Positions 17,053 to 25,257 of a stretch of DNA of 64,000 bases are shown piece by piece (the first letter of the stretch is position 1; each line of letters starts with the position of its first letter). Origin of the DNA: Actinomadura nitritigenes (GTDB lineage: Bacteria; Actinomycetota; Actinomycetes; Streptosporangiales; Streptosporangiaceae); contig NZ_JAGEOK010000019.1 in NCBI RefSeq assembly GCF_017573545.1, forward strand, positions 1 through 64,000, given 5' to 3'. A model generated the notes under the pieces. That model did not search any database, was not told where the DNA came from, and was given only the letters and a program-made list of their open reading frames with translations. The position numbers and the translations under genes were made by a program.

Positions 17053-17067
17053 GGGAGGCGACCTCCC
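17053..17067 (+). promoter_or_regulatory. Hairpin that can cover the ribosome binding site of the OsmC gene
   Basis: GGGAGG at 17053-17058 is the only good Shine-Dalgarno sequence for the ATG at 17069. It is exactly complementary to CCTCCC at 17062-17067, with a 3-base loop. If the hairpin forms it would hide the site. It may be fortuitous. Confidence 0.4.
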
Positions 17068-17068
17068 G

Positions 17069-17482
17069 ATGCAGGAGATCAGGGTCGTCCACCGTGAGAA
17101 CGACGCCTTCACCGTGCTCATACGGGACCACGTGATCGGCGTGGACCAGCCGTACACCTCGGGAGGCATGGACGCGGGCCCGACACCGGTCGAGCTGTTC
17201 GTGGCGGCCCTGGCGGCGTGCGCGGCGCACTATGCCCGCCGCTACCTCGCGGGACGCGCGCTACCGGCCACCGGACTGGAGATCACCGCGGACTTCACGA
17301 TGAACCCGGGCGTCCCCGCCCGCGTCGCGCGGGTCCGCCTCCACCTGCGTCCCCCGGTCGACCTCCCGGCGACGGCGCTGAAGGGCCTGGAGGCCGCCGT
17401 GGCCAGCTGCACCGTGCAGAACTCGATACTCGACCCGCCGAAGGTCGACTTGGACGTGCTCGGCGCCGTCCCGGCCGTCTGA
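17069..17482 (+). CDS. OsmC family protein
   Basis: A 137-residue OsmC/Ohr-fold protein. Typical segments are TSGGMDAGPTPVELFVAALAACAAHYARRYL, which holds the first conserved cysteine at the head of the long helix, and a later ASCTVQNSI with the second. Two-cysteine OsmC proteins reduce organic hydroperoxides. The family also includes redox-inactive members, so the substrate is not certain. It stands under its own box pair. Confidence 0.85.
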   Translation: MQEIRVVHRENDAFTVLIRDHVIGVDQPYTSGGMDAGPTPVELFVAALAACAAHYARRYLAGRALPATGLEITADFTMNPGVPARVARVRLHLRPPVDLPATALKGLEAAVASCTVQNSILDPPKVDLDVLGAVPAV

Positions 17483-17553
17483 GCGGGCGGATCACGGCGG
17501 CGCTCCGCCCCCGGGACCGCGGCCGCGGTACCGGCAGATCGTGAGGAGGGGAC

Positions 17554-18399
17554 ATGAGCCACGTGCTCGTCGGCTATGACGGCGGTACCGGCAGCGAGCA
17601 GGCCCTGCGGTGGGCGGTGGAAGAGGCGCGCATGCGGCGCGTTCCGCTGACCGTCTGCCACGTCTGGCGCTGGCCGTACCCGATCACCTACCTCGACCCC
17701 GAGGGCGTCGGGATCGTCAAGCGCATGGGCGAGCACCTGCTCGACAGCGGTGTGGAGCTCGCGCGGGAGATGGCGCCCGCCCTGCAGGTGCGCAAACGCT
17801 TGATGGACGGGAGCGTCTACCCCGCGTTGCTGCACGCGAGCGAGGACGCCGACCTGATCGTGGTCGGCTCGCACGAAACGGGCGAGCTTCCCATCGGCTC
17901 GACCGCGTTGCAGCTGCCCGCGCGGGTACGCCGCCCGGTCGTGGTCGTCAGGTCCGCCGGCGCGCACCACCGCCGCGTGGTCGTGGGCGTCGACGGGTCG
18001 CGGTCCGCGGACGCGGCGCTGGCGTTCGGCTTCGAGCAGGCGGCTCTGCGCGGCTGGGAGCTGCGCGCGGTCTACGGGTGCTGGGAGCCCGGTGCGGCCC
18101 CGGACGGGGACCTGTCGCTCTTCGCCGACGAGGACAAGCTCCGGCACGTGTGCGGCTCCGTCCTGGAGCGGGCGGTCGCGCCGTGGCGGGTGAAGTACCC
18201 CTACGTCGAGGCCGTGACCGAGCTGATGCTCGAGTCGCCCCGTGACGCTCTCTTCGGAGCCGCCGAAGGCGCCGCGCTGGCCGTGGTCGGCCAGCGCGGG
18301 ACGGGCACCGTGGAGCACTTGACGCTGGGAGCGACGAGCCACGCGGTGCTGCAGCACGCCGCCTGTACCGTCGCCGTCGTCCCCCGCCCTGTCGAGTGA
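17554..18399 (+). CDS. Universal stress protein, tandem UspA domains (degenerate first glycine loop)
   Basis: 281 residues in two Usp domains. The first starts VLVGYDGGTGSEQALRWAV and the second VVVGVDGSRSADAALAF. The first ATP loop reads GSHETGELPIGSTALQL and the second GQRGTGTVEHLTLGATS, so both depart from the GxxGx9GS pattern more than in the other USPs here. GAGGAGGGG precedes ATG 17554. A strong terminator follows. Confidence 0.92.
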   Translation: MSHVLVGYDGGTGSEQALRWAVEEARMRRVPLTVCHVWRWPYPITYLDPEGVGIVKRMGEHLLDSGVELAREMAPALQVRKRLMDGSVYPALLHASEDADLIVVGSHETGELPIGSTALQLPARVRRPVVVVRSAGAHHRRVVVGVDGSRSADAALAFGFEQAALRGWELRAVYGCWEPGAAPDGDLSLFADEDKLRHVCGSVLERAVAPWRVKYPYVEAVTELMLESPRDALFGAAEGAALAVVGQRGTGTVEHLTLGATSHAVLQHAACTVAVVPRPVE

Positions 18400-18414
18400 A
18401 CGGACCGCCGGTGA

Positions 18415-18452
18415 ACGTCCGGGCCGAGGGCAGACCCTCTCGGCCCGGACGT
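18415..18452 (+). terminator. Hairpin terminator after the USP gene
   Basis: A perfect 14-bp stem (18415-18428 with 18439-18452) and a 10-base loop, 15 bp after the USP stop. There is no T-run, as usual for very GC-rich actinobacterial terminators. Confidence 0.75.
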
Positions 18453-18523
18453 GTACGAGCGGCCCCGCGCCCGCGCGCGCCGGGCCGAAGCAGACCGACG
18501 ACGAGGCCGGGGGGTGAGCGATC

Positions 18524-19024
18524 ATGGCCATGGTGACGGGGGAACTGGCGCGAGAGCCTTTCCTGAGCGGCATGCGAGGTACGGATCTCGGCAGGCTGGC
18601 GACCGCCGCTCGGCTCACCGCCTTCCCGGCGGGCCGCCGCCTGGCCACCGAGCTCGAACCGGCGGAGCGGTTCTGGATCATCCGCGACGGGACGGTCGCT
18701 CTCGACTCGCGCCTGCCCGGGGGCGGCTCCGTCCCCATCGACGCGCTGGGCCCCGGCGCGGTCGTCGGATGGTCGTGGATGTTCCCGCCGTACCGGTGGC
18801 GGTTCGGAGCGGTGGCGAGCACACCCGTCGAAGCCGTCGAGTTCGACGGGCGGCTGGTCCGGGTCCTGTGCGCCGTCGACCCCTCGCTCGGCTACGAGCT
18901 GACGCGCCGCTTCGCGGAGGTCATGGCCGATCGGCTGCGGACGGCGCGAACCCGGCTCCTGGCCCCTTCGCCCGGCACGGACCGGAGTACAGGGCCGTCT
19001 GAGCACCGGAGCGTGGACGGGTGA
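18524..19024 (+). CDS. Cyclic-nucleotide-binding-fold protein without a DNA-binding domain (copy 2)
   Basis: A 166-residue paralogue of the proteins at 478 and 32913. It starts MAMVTGELAREPFLSGMRG, then has the barrel strands PAERFWIIRDGTVALDSRLP and a WSWMFPPYRWRFGAVAST segment where the phosphate-binding cassette would be. The C-terminal helix ALGYELTRRFAEV-like region ends without a winged helix. No DevR-like box was found in the short upstream gap. Confidence 0.75.
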   Translation: MAMVTGELAREPFLSGMRGTDLGRLATAARLTAFPAGRRLATELEPAERFWIIRDGTVALDSRLPGGGSVPIDALGPGAVVGWSWMFPPYRWRFGAVASTPVEAVEFDGRLVRVLCAVDPSLGYELTRRFAEVMADRLRTARTRLLAPSPGTDRSTGPSEHRSVDG

Positions 19025-19238
19025 GCGGCATCGGCCCCTCCGCTCGGCGGTCGCCGGGCGACCGTCAGTAGTCGGTGAGATCGGCGGTACGGGGACGGCC
19101 GGTCGTCGACGGCGGCGGTGAGCCGGTTGTCGACGGCGACGATACCGTCCACGGCGGAGGCCGTGCGGGGTCGTGAAGGTCCGGCCCGCCAAGGGTCCCG
19201 CGGCACAGCGCGGGCGCTGTGCCGCACGCCGGGCCCGG
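19025..19238. terminator. Convergent gap with hairpin terminator (stem 19200-19225)
   Basis: Between convergent genes. GCGGCACAGC at 19200-19209 pairs perfectly with GCTGTGCCGC at 19216-19225 across a 6-base loop and could terminate both strands. Nothing else was recognised in the gap. Confidence 0.65.
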
Positions 19239-19871
19239 TCACGTCATGGTCCATCCGACGAGGACCCCGTAGACGATGATGTTGTCGTTGTAGCTGTGCT
19301 TGGCCGGGTTGAAGGTGCCGCCGCAGGTCATGAGCCGGATGGTGGGGTCGGTGGTCGGGCCGTAGACGCGCTTGGTCGGGAAGTGGGCCTTGGGTACCTG
19401 TTCGAGGGCGGTGACCTGGAATACCGCGGTGCGGCCGTCCTGCCGGGTGACGCTCACCTGGGCGCCGGGCTTCAGTTTGCCGAGGGCGTAGAACACCGCC
19501 GGTCCCGAGGCGCGGGTGTCGACGTGTCCGTAGAAGGCGGCGGGGCCGCGCTCGCCCGGTGCCGCACCGCCCTTGTACCAGCTGGTGAGGTGCGGCTGGC
19601 TCAGTGAGGGTTCCTGGACGGTTCCGTCGGTGTTGAGCCCCAGGGCGAGGACGGGGGCGTCCACGCCGATGGCGGGGATGCGGATGCGGACGGGCACCGA
19701 TCTGGGCATGGGTGTGGCGGGGCGTGGGTGGAGGGTCGTGCTCGGGCTGGTGGACGGGTGCGGGGGAGGGCCGGCGCGGTGGAGGCCGAACACCACCAGC
19801 AGCGCTCCGATGGCGACGGCGGCGGCTGCGATCGGCAGCCACCTGCCGCCCCATCGGCGCATGTCATTCAC
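19239..19871 (-). CDS. Class F sortase
   Basis: A 210-residue membrane-anchored transpeptidase: N-terminal signal anchor (LPIAAAAVAIGALLVVFGL), Pro/Ser/Thr linker, then the sortase barrel with catalytic-His segment AAFYGHVDT and catalytic-Cys segment IRLMTCGGTFNP. In sortases a conserved arginine follows the cysteine by several residues. Here the corresponding stretch is KHSYNDNIIVYG, with no arginine. The adjacent upstream gene encodes a protein with a sorting-like C-terminus and is the likely substrate. Start is GTG 19871 or ATG 19862. Confidence 0.82.
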   Translation of the reverse strand: MNDMRRWGGRWLPIAAAAVAIGALLVVFGLHRAGPPPHPSTSPSTTLHPRPATPMPRSVPVRIRIPAIGVDAPVLALGLNTDGTVQEPSLSQPHLTSWYKGGAAPGERGPAAFYGHVDTRASGPAVFYALGKLKPGAQVSVTRQDGRTAVFQVTALEQVPKAHFPTKRVYGPTTDPTIRLMTCGGTFNPAKHSYNDNIIVYGVLVGWTMT

Positions 19872-20442
19872 CGCCTTCGCGGCGGCGCCGCAGCGCCAGC
19901 ACGCCCGCCACGGCGCCGAGGCCGATCAGGGCGACGCCGCCGGTCAGCAGCGGGTTCGCGGCCGAGGTGGCGCCGCCTCCGGTCTGCGGCGGGCCGGACG
20001 GGGTCGGGCCGGAGGGGGTCGGAGCGGGACTGGCCTGCGTGATCAGCAGCGAGGTCTGCGCGCTGATGGTGGTCCCCTCGCAGCGCAGGTTGACCGCGTA
20101 CCGGTCGGGCCTGGCGGCGGCGAGGGTCTGCACGGTCAGCCGGCCGGTGCCGTTGAGCGGGTGCCGCCCGAAGGCGTTGGAGCCGACGGTGGCCTTCGCG
20201 GTGCCCTGCGGGCAGAACGCGGTGACGGTGACCTGGGCGCCGCCCGCCGGCACCGTCGAGGGAGTGATCGCCACCCGCGCGGTGGGCGTCGGCGTGGTCG
20301 GCTCAGGAGTCGTCGGTGAGGGAGTGCCGGGGGTCGTCGCCGGCGTCGTGGGGGCGGTGGTCGTCGGGGTGGGGGTCGGGTCCAGGGGGGTGAGCGCCAG
20401 GAGCGCGATGAACGCGTGGACCACGGAGCCGCTGATCAACAT
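19864..20442 (-). CDS. Secreted surface protein with sortase-type C-terminus
   Basis: 192 residues: an N-terminal hydrophobic signal (VVHAFIALLAL), a long Thr/Pro stalk (PTPTPTTTAPTTPATTPG type), an immunoglobulin-like segment (VAITPSTVPAGGAQVTVTA), a second Pro/Ser stalk, and a C-terminal unit PPQTGGG, then a hydrophobic helix (LLTGGVALIGLGAVAGVLAL) and RRRREGGE. The PQTGG may be the sortase recognition site. It overlaps the sortase gene, so the two are coupled. A DevR-like box lies 107 bp upstream. Confidence 0.75.
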   Translation of the reverse strand: MLISGSVVHAFIALLALTPLDPTPTPTTTAPTTPATTPGTPSPTTPEPTTPTPTARVAITPSTVPAGGAQVTVTAFCPQGTAKATVGSNAFGRHPLNGTGRLTVQTLAAARPDRYAVNLRCEGTTISAQTSLLITQASPAPTPSGPTPSGPPQTGGGATSAANPLLTGGVALIGLGAVAGVLALRRRREGGE

Positions 20443-20548
20443 GATCTTTCCTTCCGCGTGCCCTGCGGCACGGTTGGACGGGGGGTTCCTGCTCTCAGTG
20501 CAGGCGCCGTCCCGTCGCGGAAGCAGAGGCGGAAGGCGCCTTCCGCAC

Positions 20549-20562
20549 GGGACCTTCGCCCC
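20549..20562 (-). promoter_or_regulatory. DevR-like box
   Basis: GGGACCTTCGCCCC, 107 bp before the surface-protein ATG at 20442. A half-site GGGACC begins 22 bp away at 20571. Confidence 0.55.
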
Positions 20563-20682
20563 GCTCGCCGGGGACCCGGCGGCTCCCGTCCCAGCGCCTC
20601 GGGGCGGCGGGATGCGGTGGCCGAGGCCGTTTCGGCCGGTCAACGGTCCTGACGCACGACGGGTCGTTGGTCGTCCGGGCGA

Positions 20683-20696
20683 GGGACGTTCGCCCC
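20683..20696 (+). promoter_or_regulatory. DevR-like box
   Basis: GGGACGTTCGCCCC, 64 bp before the ATG at 20761. A degenerate relative GGGTCGTTGGTCGT begins 22 bp upstream at 20661. Confidence 0.6.
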
Positions 20697-20760
20697 TGGG
20701 GCGGCCGGAGGCGGCCGCCGAGCATGGGATTTGGAGGCCAGCCAGGTGAGGAGGTTCACC

Positions 20761-21012
20761 ATGGAGACCAAGCAGTGGAGCGTGGAGCTCTACATCAGCG
20801 AGGACGCCACCGACACCGACGTGCGCGCGGTGCTGTTCACCGGCCGTGAGCAGAAGACCACCGGGCACGGGCACGCCCGCCGCAATCCGGCCGACCGCCG
20901 GATACCGGAGATCGGCGACGAACTGGCCGTCAGCCGGGCGCTGGCGGACCTCGCCGACCGGCTCCAGGGACTCGCGAGCGAGGACATCGCCGAACTCACG
21001 GGGCCGATGTGA
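20761..21012 (+). CDS. DUF1876 protein (Rv1738-like)
   Basis: An 83-residue protein. The pattern KQWSVELYISEDATDTDVRA, ending with RRNPADRRIPEIGDELAVSRAL and DLADRL, matches DUF1876, whose mycobacterial member Rv1738 is among the most strongly DosR-induced genes and has a fold compared with ribosome hibernation factors. ATG 20761 has GAGGAGG 6 bases upstream. It heads a coupled run with a small membrane protein and the P1B ATPase. Confidence 0.9.
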   Translation: METKQWSVELYISEDATDTDVRAVLFTGREQKTTGHGHARRNPADRRIPEIGDELAVSRALADLADRLQGLASEDIAELTGPM

Positions 21013-21245
21013 GAACCGAGGTCCCCGGAGCGTCCGGGACGGGGCACGGCGGGGCCGCACACCGCGGGCCGCGCCGGCGTCCGCATCTCGCGGTGCCCGC
21101 CGTCGCGACGGCGGGCACCGCGACGGCTCTCTGGCTGGGAGCGTCCCTGAACGCCGTTCTGTGGGGCGCGATCGTGCTCGCCGTCGCGCTCGCCGTGTCG
21201 CGGCTCGTGGTGGCGGTGGACGCCGCCCGCCGGGCCCATCGCTGA
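21009..21245 (+). CDS. Small two-helix membrane protein
   Basis: 78 residues starting at GTG 21009, which overlaps the DUF1876 stop as GTGA. A basic N-terminus is followed by two hydrophobic segments (VPAVATAGTATALWLGASL and LWGAIVLAVALAVSRLVVAV) and a basic tail. Not recognised. Coupling suggests it is real and works with its neighbours, perhaps the downstream ATPase. Confidence 0.5.
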   Translation: MRTEVPGASGTGHGGAAHRGPRRRPHLAVPAVATAGTATALWLGASLNAVLWGAIVLAVALAVSRLVVAVDAARRAHR

Positions 21246-21259
21246 TCGTGGGAGGGCGG

Positions 21260-23575
21260 ATGGACGTCATCGACGGGCTCAGGCGCCGTGCTTCGGAGCT
21301 TCTCTTCATCGCCGCCGCGCTGGGGCTGGCGGTGGGCGCGGCTCTGCGCTGGGCGGGGCTGCCGGGTCCTGGTGACGACGCCTGGGCGCTGGTCACCGTT
21401 ATCGTTCTCGTCCCCGCCGCCTGGTGGGTGCTGGACGGGCTGCTGCACCGCAGGTTCGGCAGCGACGTGATCGCCCTGCTCGCCCTGGCGGGCACGCTCG
21501 CCGTCGGCGAGCCCCTGGCGGGCGCCGTGATCGCGGCCATGATCACAGGCGGTCGGCTGCTGGAGGAGCGCGCCGGACGCCGCGCCCGCCGGGACCTGGG
21601 GGCGTTGCTGTCGATGGCGCCGCGCGTGGCGCATCGCCGTGGCGCGGACGGGCTGGAGACCGTCGAGGTCGAACGGGTCCGTCCCGGGGACCGGCTGCTC
21701 GTCCGTCCGGGCGAGGTGGTCCCCGTGGACGGGCAGGTGGAGCAGGGGCCGGCGGTGCTGGACGAGTCGACGCTGACCGGCGAGCCCGTCCCGGTGGAGC
21801 ACGCCGAGGGGGACGGCGTGCGCAGCGGAGCCGTGAACTCCGGGAGCGCGTTCGGGCTGCGGGCGACCACCGACAGCCGCTCCAGCACCTATTCGGGGAT
21901 CGTCCGGCTGGCCCGCGAGGCGGCGGCGGAGAACTCCCCGTTCGTGCGGCTCGCCGACCGCTATGCCGCGTTCTTCCTGCCGGCGACGCTGGTGCTCGCG
22001 GGGGCGGCCTGGTGGGCGGCCAGGGATCCGGTCCGCGCCGTGGCGGTGCTGGTGGTGGCCACCCCCTGCCCCCTGATCCTGGCCGCGCCGATCGCCTTCG
22101 TCTCCGGGCTGTCGCGGTGCGCGCGCAGGGGAGTGGTCGTGAAGGGCGGGAGCGCGCTGGAGCGCCTCGCCGAAGCCCGGGTGCTGCTGTTCGACAAGAC
22201 CGGCACGGTCACGGCCGGGCACCCCGCCCTCACCGAGGTGGTCACGGCTCAGGGCCGGACCGCCGAGGACGTTCTGGGGGCGGCCGCCGCCATCGACCAG
22301 GTGTCCCCGCACGTGCTGGCGACCGCGATCGTCGGCGCGGCCCATGATCGCGGACTGCGGCTCGCCGCCCCGTCCGGGGTGACGGAGGAGCCCGGCAAGG
22401 GTGCGCGTGGGGAGGTCTCGGGTCACGAGGTGAGCGTCGGAAAGGCCGACTGGGCGGGGGAGGGCGACCCGGCCTGGGTCGAGCGCATGCGGGCCCGTGC
22501 CGCCGCGCGCGGCATGATCACCGTGTTCGTCGGCGTCGACGGGCGGCTCGCGGGGGTCCTGCTGCTGCGCGACACGGTCCGTCCCGACGCGGCCCGCACC
22601 TTCCGGCTGCTGCGCAGGGCGGGGATCGAGCGGACGGTGATGGTGACCGGCGACCGGCCGTCCGTCGCGGGACCGATCGCCGAGCTGGTGGGCGCCGACG
22701 CCGTCCACGCGGGGCAGACCCCCGAGGGCAAGGTCGAGATCGCGCGGGCCGAGACGGCCCGCGCCGCCACGGTCATGGTCGGTGACGGCGTCAACGACGC
22801 CCCGGCCCTGGCGGCGGCCGGCGTGGGCGTCGCGCTCGGCGCCCGCGGCGCGACGGCCGCCTCCGAGACCGCCGACGTCGTGATCACGGTCGATCGCCTG
22901 GAGCGGCTGGCCGAGACGCTCGCGATCGCCCGGCGGACCCGTTCGGTCGCCCGGCAGAGCGCCCTGCTCGGCATGGGGCTGTCGCTGGTGGCCATGCTGG
23001 CCGCCGCGTTCGGCTACCTCGCCCCGGCGGTCGGCGCCCTGCTGCAGGAGGGCATCGACCTCGCCGCCATCCTCGGCGCCCTGCGCGCGCTCGGCCCCGG
23101 ACGCGACAGCAGGCCCCGGCTGCACGGAGACGAGGCGGATCTCGTCCGCCGGCTCGACGACGAGCACCGGGCCCTGCGCCCCCGCATCGACGGGCTTCCC
23201 GACCTCGCCGAGAAGATCGCCGGACCGGACCTCGGGACGCGCGACGCCGCGCTCGACACCGTCGAGAGGCTCCTGCGCGACATCGCCGACCACGAGCGCC
23301 GCGACGAGGACCAGCTGTATCCGGCCGTGGCCCGCGCCCTGGGCGGATCGGACCCGACCGGGGTGATGAGCCGCGGCCACACCGAGATCGCCGACCTGAC
23401 GCGCCGCATCGGCCTGCTGGCCGCCGAGCTGCGCGACCGGCCGGACTCGGAGGGAACGGCCGCCGACCTCCGCGCGACGATCCAGGAGCTGCACGCCGTC
23501 CTGCGGCTGCACTTCGCGCAGGAGGAGGAGAACTACTTCGTGCTCGCCGACGACCCCACCCCGACCGCACGGTGA
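21260..23575 (+). CDS. P1B-type (P1B-5-like) metal ATPase with C-terminal hemerythrin domain
   Basis: A 771-residue protein. There is no N-terminal metal-binding domain. Transmembrane metal motif TPCP at 268-271, phosphorylation site DKTGT with Asp312, hinge GDGVNDAPAL, and a QEGID motif at 596-600 are visible. From about 618 to the end there is a hemerythrin-like four-helix domain with spaced ligands (DDEHRALRPRID, IADHERRDEDQLYP, SRGHTEIADL, LHFAQEEENY). This architecture fits P1B-5 pumps, linked to iron, nickel or cobalt export in other bacteria. A diiron site could let oxygen or iron regulate the pump (inference). Confidence 0.87.
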   Translation: MDVIDGLRRRASELLFIAAALGLAVGAALRWAGLPGPGDDAWALVTVIVLVPAAWWVLDGLLHRRFGSDVIALLALAGTLAVGEPLAGAVIAAMITGGRLLEERAGRRARRDLGALLSMAPRVAHRRGADGLETVEVERVRPGDRLLVRPGEVVPVDGQVEQGPAVLDESTLTGEPVPVEHAEGDGVRSGAVNSGSAFGLRATTDSRSSTYSGIVRLAREAAAENSPFVRLADRYAAFFLPATLVLAGAAWWAARDPVRAVAVLVVATPCPLILAAPIAFVSGLSRCARRGVVVKGGSALERLAEARVLLFDKTGTVTAGHPALTEVVTAQGRTAEDVLGAAAAIDQVSPHVLATAIVGAAHDRGLRLAAPSGVTEEPGKGARGEVSGHEVSVGKADWAGEGDPAWVERMRARAAARGMITVFVGVDGRLAGVLLLRDTVRPDAARTFRLLRRAGIERTVMVTGDRPSVAGPIAELVGADAVHAGQTPEGKVEIARAETARAATVMVGDGVNDAPALAAAGVGVALGARGATAASETADVVITVDRLERLAETLAIARRTRSVARQSALLGMGLSLVAMLAAAFGYLAPAVGALLQEGIDLAAILGALRALGPGRDSRPRLHGDEADLVRRLDDEHRALRPRIDGLPDLAEKIAGPDLGTRDAALDTVERLLRDIADHERRDEDQLYPAVARALGGSDPTGVMSRGHTEIADLTRRIGLLAAELRDRPDSEGTAADLRATIQELHAVLRLHFAQEEENYFVLADDPTPTAR

Positions 23576-23592
23576 CGTCGCCCGGCGGCCTC

Positions 23593-24915
23593 TCACCGGC
23601 CCTGGCGGGAGATCAGCTCCTCGCGGAGCCTGTCGCGGGCTCGCCGGAGGCCGTCGCTGAGGCGGACGGCACCGGTCTCCGGAGCCCGCAGCCGGGTGAC
23701 CTGCCCGGGCAGCGCCGCGAGTTCGCCGGCGAGGCGGTCCCGGACCGCGGAGAGCGGCTCGGAGACGATCGTGCGCCCGCCCCGCATCACCGGGACGAGC
23801 AGAGGCTCGGTGCCCGGCGGCGCGGGCTCGTCCCGCAGGGAGACGGTGTCGCCCTGCGGCCCGCGGTGCACCTGCTTGGCGCCGGGTGCGGTGGCCTTGC
23901 CGGCCGACAGCTTCATCACGTGCCGGTCGCCGTAGGAGACGAGCTTGTACGCGCTGTCGAGGACCGGGGCATCGGCGGAGACGCCCATCTTGGTGCCCAC
24001 GCCGTAGGTGTCGATGGGGGCGCCGCGATCCGCGATCTCGGCGATCCGGTACTCGTCGAGCCCGCCGCTGGCCACGATCCGGGTCTGCGTCATGCCGGCC
24101 TCGTCCAGGATGCGCCGGGCCCCCACGGCCAGCGCACCGAGGTCTCCGGAGTCGAGCCGGACACCGGGCAGGTGGTGAAGGCCGGCACGCCGGGCCACGC
24201 GTATCGCGGTTCTGACCCCGTCCAGGGTGTCGTAGGTGTCCACCAGCAGTGTCGAGCGGTCGGGGAAGTCGCCGACGAAGGCCGCGAAGGCGTGCTCCTC
24301 GTCGGAGAACGCCTCGATGTACGAGTGGGCCATCGTCCCGGCCGCCGGGATGCCGTGGCGGCGGGCGGCTTCGACGTTGCTCGTGCCGGCGAAGCCGGCG
24401 ATGTGGCTTGCGCGCGCGACGGCCATGGCGGCGTCGACGCCCTGCGTCCGGCGGAAGGAGAAGTCGATGACGTCCGCGCCGGCGGCGGCCTGGACGCAGC
24501 GGACGGCCTTGGTGGCGATCAGGGACTGGAACGTGACGTGGTTGAGCAGGACGGTCTCCACCAGTTGCGCTTCGATGATCGGTGCGGTGACCTCCAGGAG
24601 GGGTTCACCGGCGAAGACGACCCGTCCCTCCGGCACCGCCCACACGTCCCCGGTGAACCGGAGGTCCTCCAGCGCCCGAAGCGTGCTCCTGCCGAATCGC
24701 TGCTGTCGTTCCAGATAGTCGATGTCCTCTGGAGCGAACCGGTAGTCCTCGAGGAACGACAGGCAGTCGGCCAGCCCGCAGGCGACGAGGAAGCCGCGAT
24801 CGGCGGGCAGGCGGCGGACGAACAAGCTGAAGGTCGCCCGCTCGGTCATCCCGTGCTGGAGATAGCTCGCCGCCATGGTCAGCTCGTAGAGGTCGGTCAG
24901 CAATCCACCGGTCAT
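23593..24915 (-). CDS. pncB: Nicotinate phosphoribosyltransferase
   Basis: A 440-residue enzyme converting nicotinate and PRPP to nicotinate mononucleotide in NAD salvage. Typical segments: LLTDLYELTMAASYLQHGM, DFSFRRTQGVDAAMAVARAS, GTMAHSYIEAF, RLDSGDLGALA and the GVGTKMGVS phosphate site. GGAGGAG precedes ATG 24915. The DosR-regulon counterpart is PncB2 (Rv0573c). It converges on the hemerythrin-ATPase gene with a 17-bp gap. The upstream region shows only half-site-like box sequence near 25032. Confidence 0.93.
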   Translation of the reverse strand: MTGGLLTDLYELTMAASYLQHGMTERATFSLFVRRLPADRGFLVACGLADCLSFLEDYRFAPEDIDYLERQQRFGRSTLRALEDLRFTGDVWAVPEGRVVFAGEPLLEVTAPIIEAQLVETVLLNHVTFQSLIATKAVRCVQAAAGADVIDFSFRRTQGVDAAMAVARASHIAGFAGTSNVEAARRHGIPAAGTMAHSYIEAFSDEEHAFAAFVGDFPDRSTLLVDTYDTLDGVRTAIRVARRAGLHHLPGVRLDSGDLGALAVGARRILDEAGMTQTRIVASGGLDEYRIAEIADRGAPIDTYGVGTKMGVSADAPVLDSAYKLVSYGDRHVMKLSAGKATAPGAKQVHRGPQGDTVSLRDEPAPPGTEPLLVPVMRGGRTIVSEPLSAVRDRLAGELAALPGQVTRLRAPETGAVRLSDGLRRARDRLREELISRQGR

Positions 24916-25257
24916 ACCCTCCTCCCTTCCCTCTGGGAAGGCTTCTGACCAGGTTCTAAGCCGCGCCCGCGCCGCTCGGTGGCGGCCGCGCTTCACACTT
25001 CAAGAGTTCGTCAGGTTTTCGCCGGCCTATAGGGACCGCGTTCGGCGATGGCGCCTACGGCCCCGACCCGGCGCGGTTCCCCGACCGCGGCCCGACGTCC
25101 CGTGCGGCGGTAAAGGACCTCCACGCTGGGAAGGCCCTGAACTGGGGGACCTTCGCCCCTAGGGAGTGATCGGCCGCGCCGGTGACGCTGGAGTCGAGAC
25201 CGCACGCAGAGCCGCGGGGGCACCGGCGTCCGCGATGCGCATCACCGAGGAGGGAAC
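24916..25257. other. Divergent region between pncB and a USP gene
   Basis: About 340 bases. One clear box is at 25146-25159. A half-site GGGACC is at 25032-25037, with CGGCCCC about 22 bp on, and could serve pncB. No gene is supported. Confidence 0.55.
25146..25159 (+). promoter_or_regulatory. DevR-like box
   Basis: GGGACCTTCGCCCC, centred about 105 bp before the ATG at 25258. Confidence 0.6.

Larger units (their letters stand above)
20443..20760. other. Divergent intergenic region with two DevR-like boxes
   Basis: About 320 bases between the surface-protein gene (minus) and the DUF1876 gene (plus). It contains the boxes at 20549-20562 and 20683-20696. No gene is supported. Confidence 0.6.
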
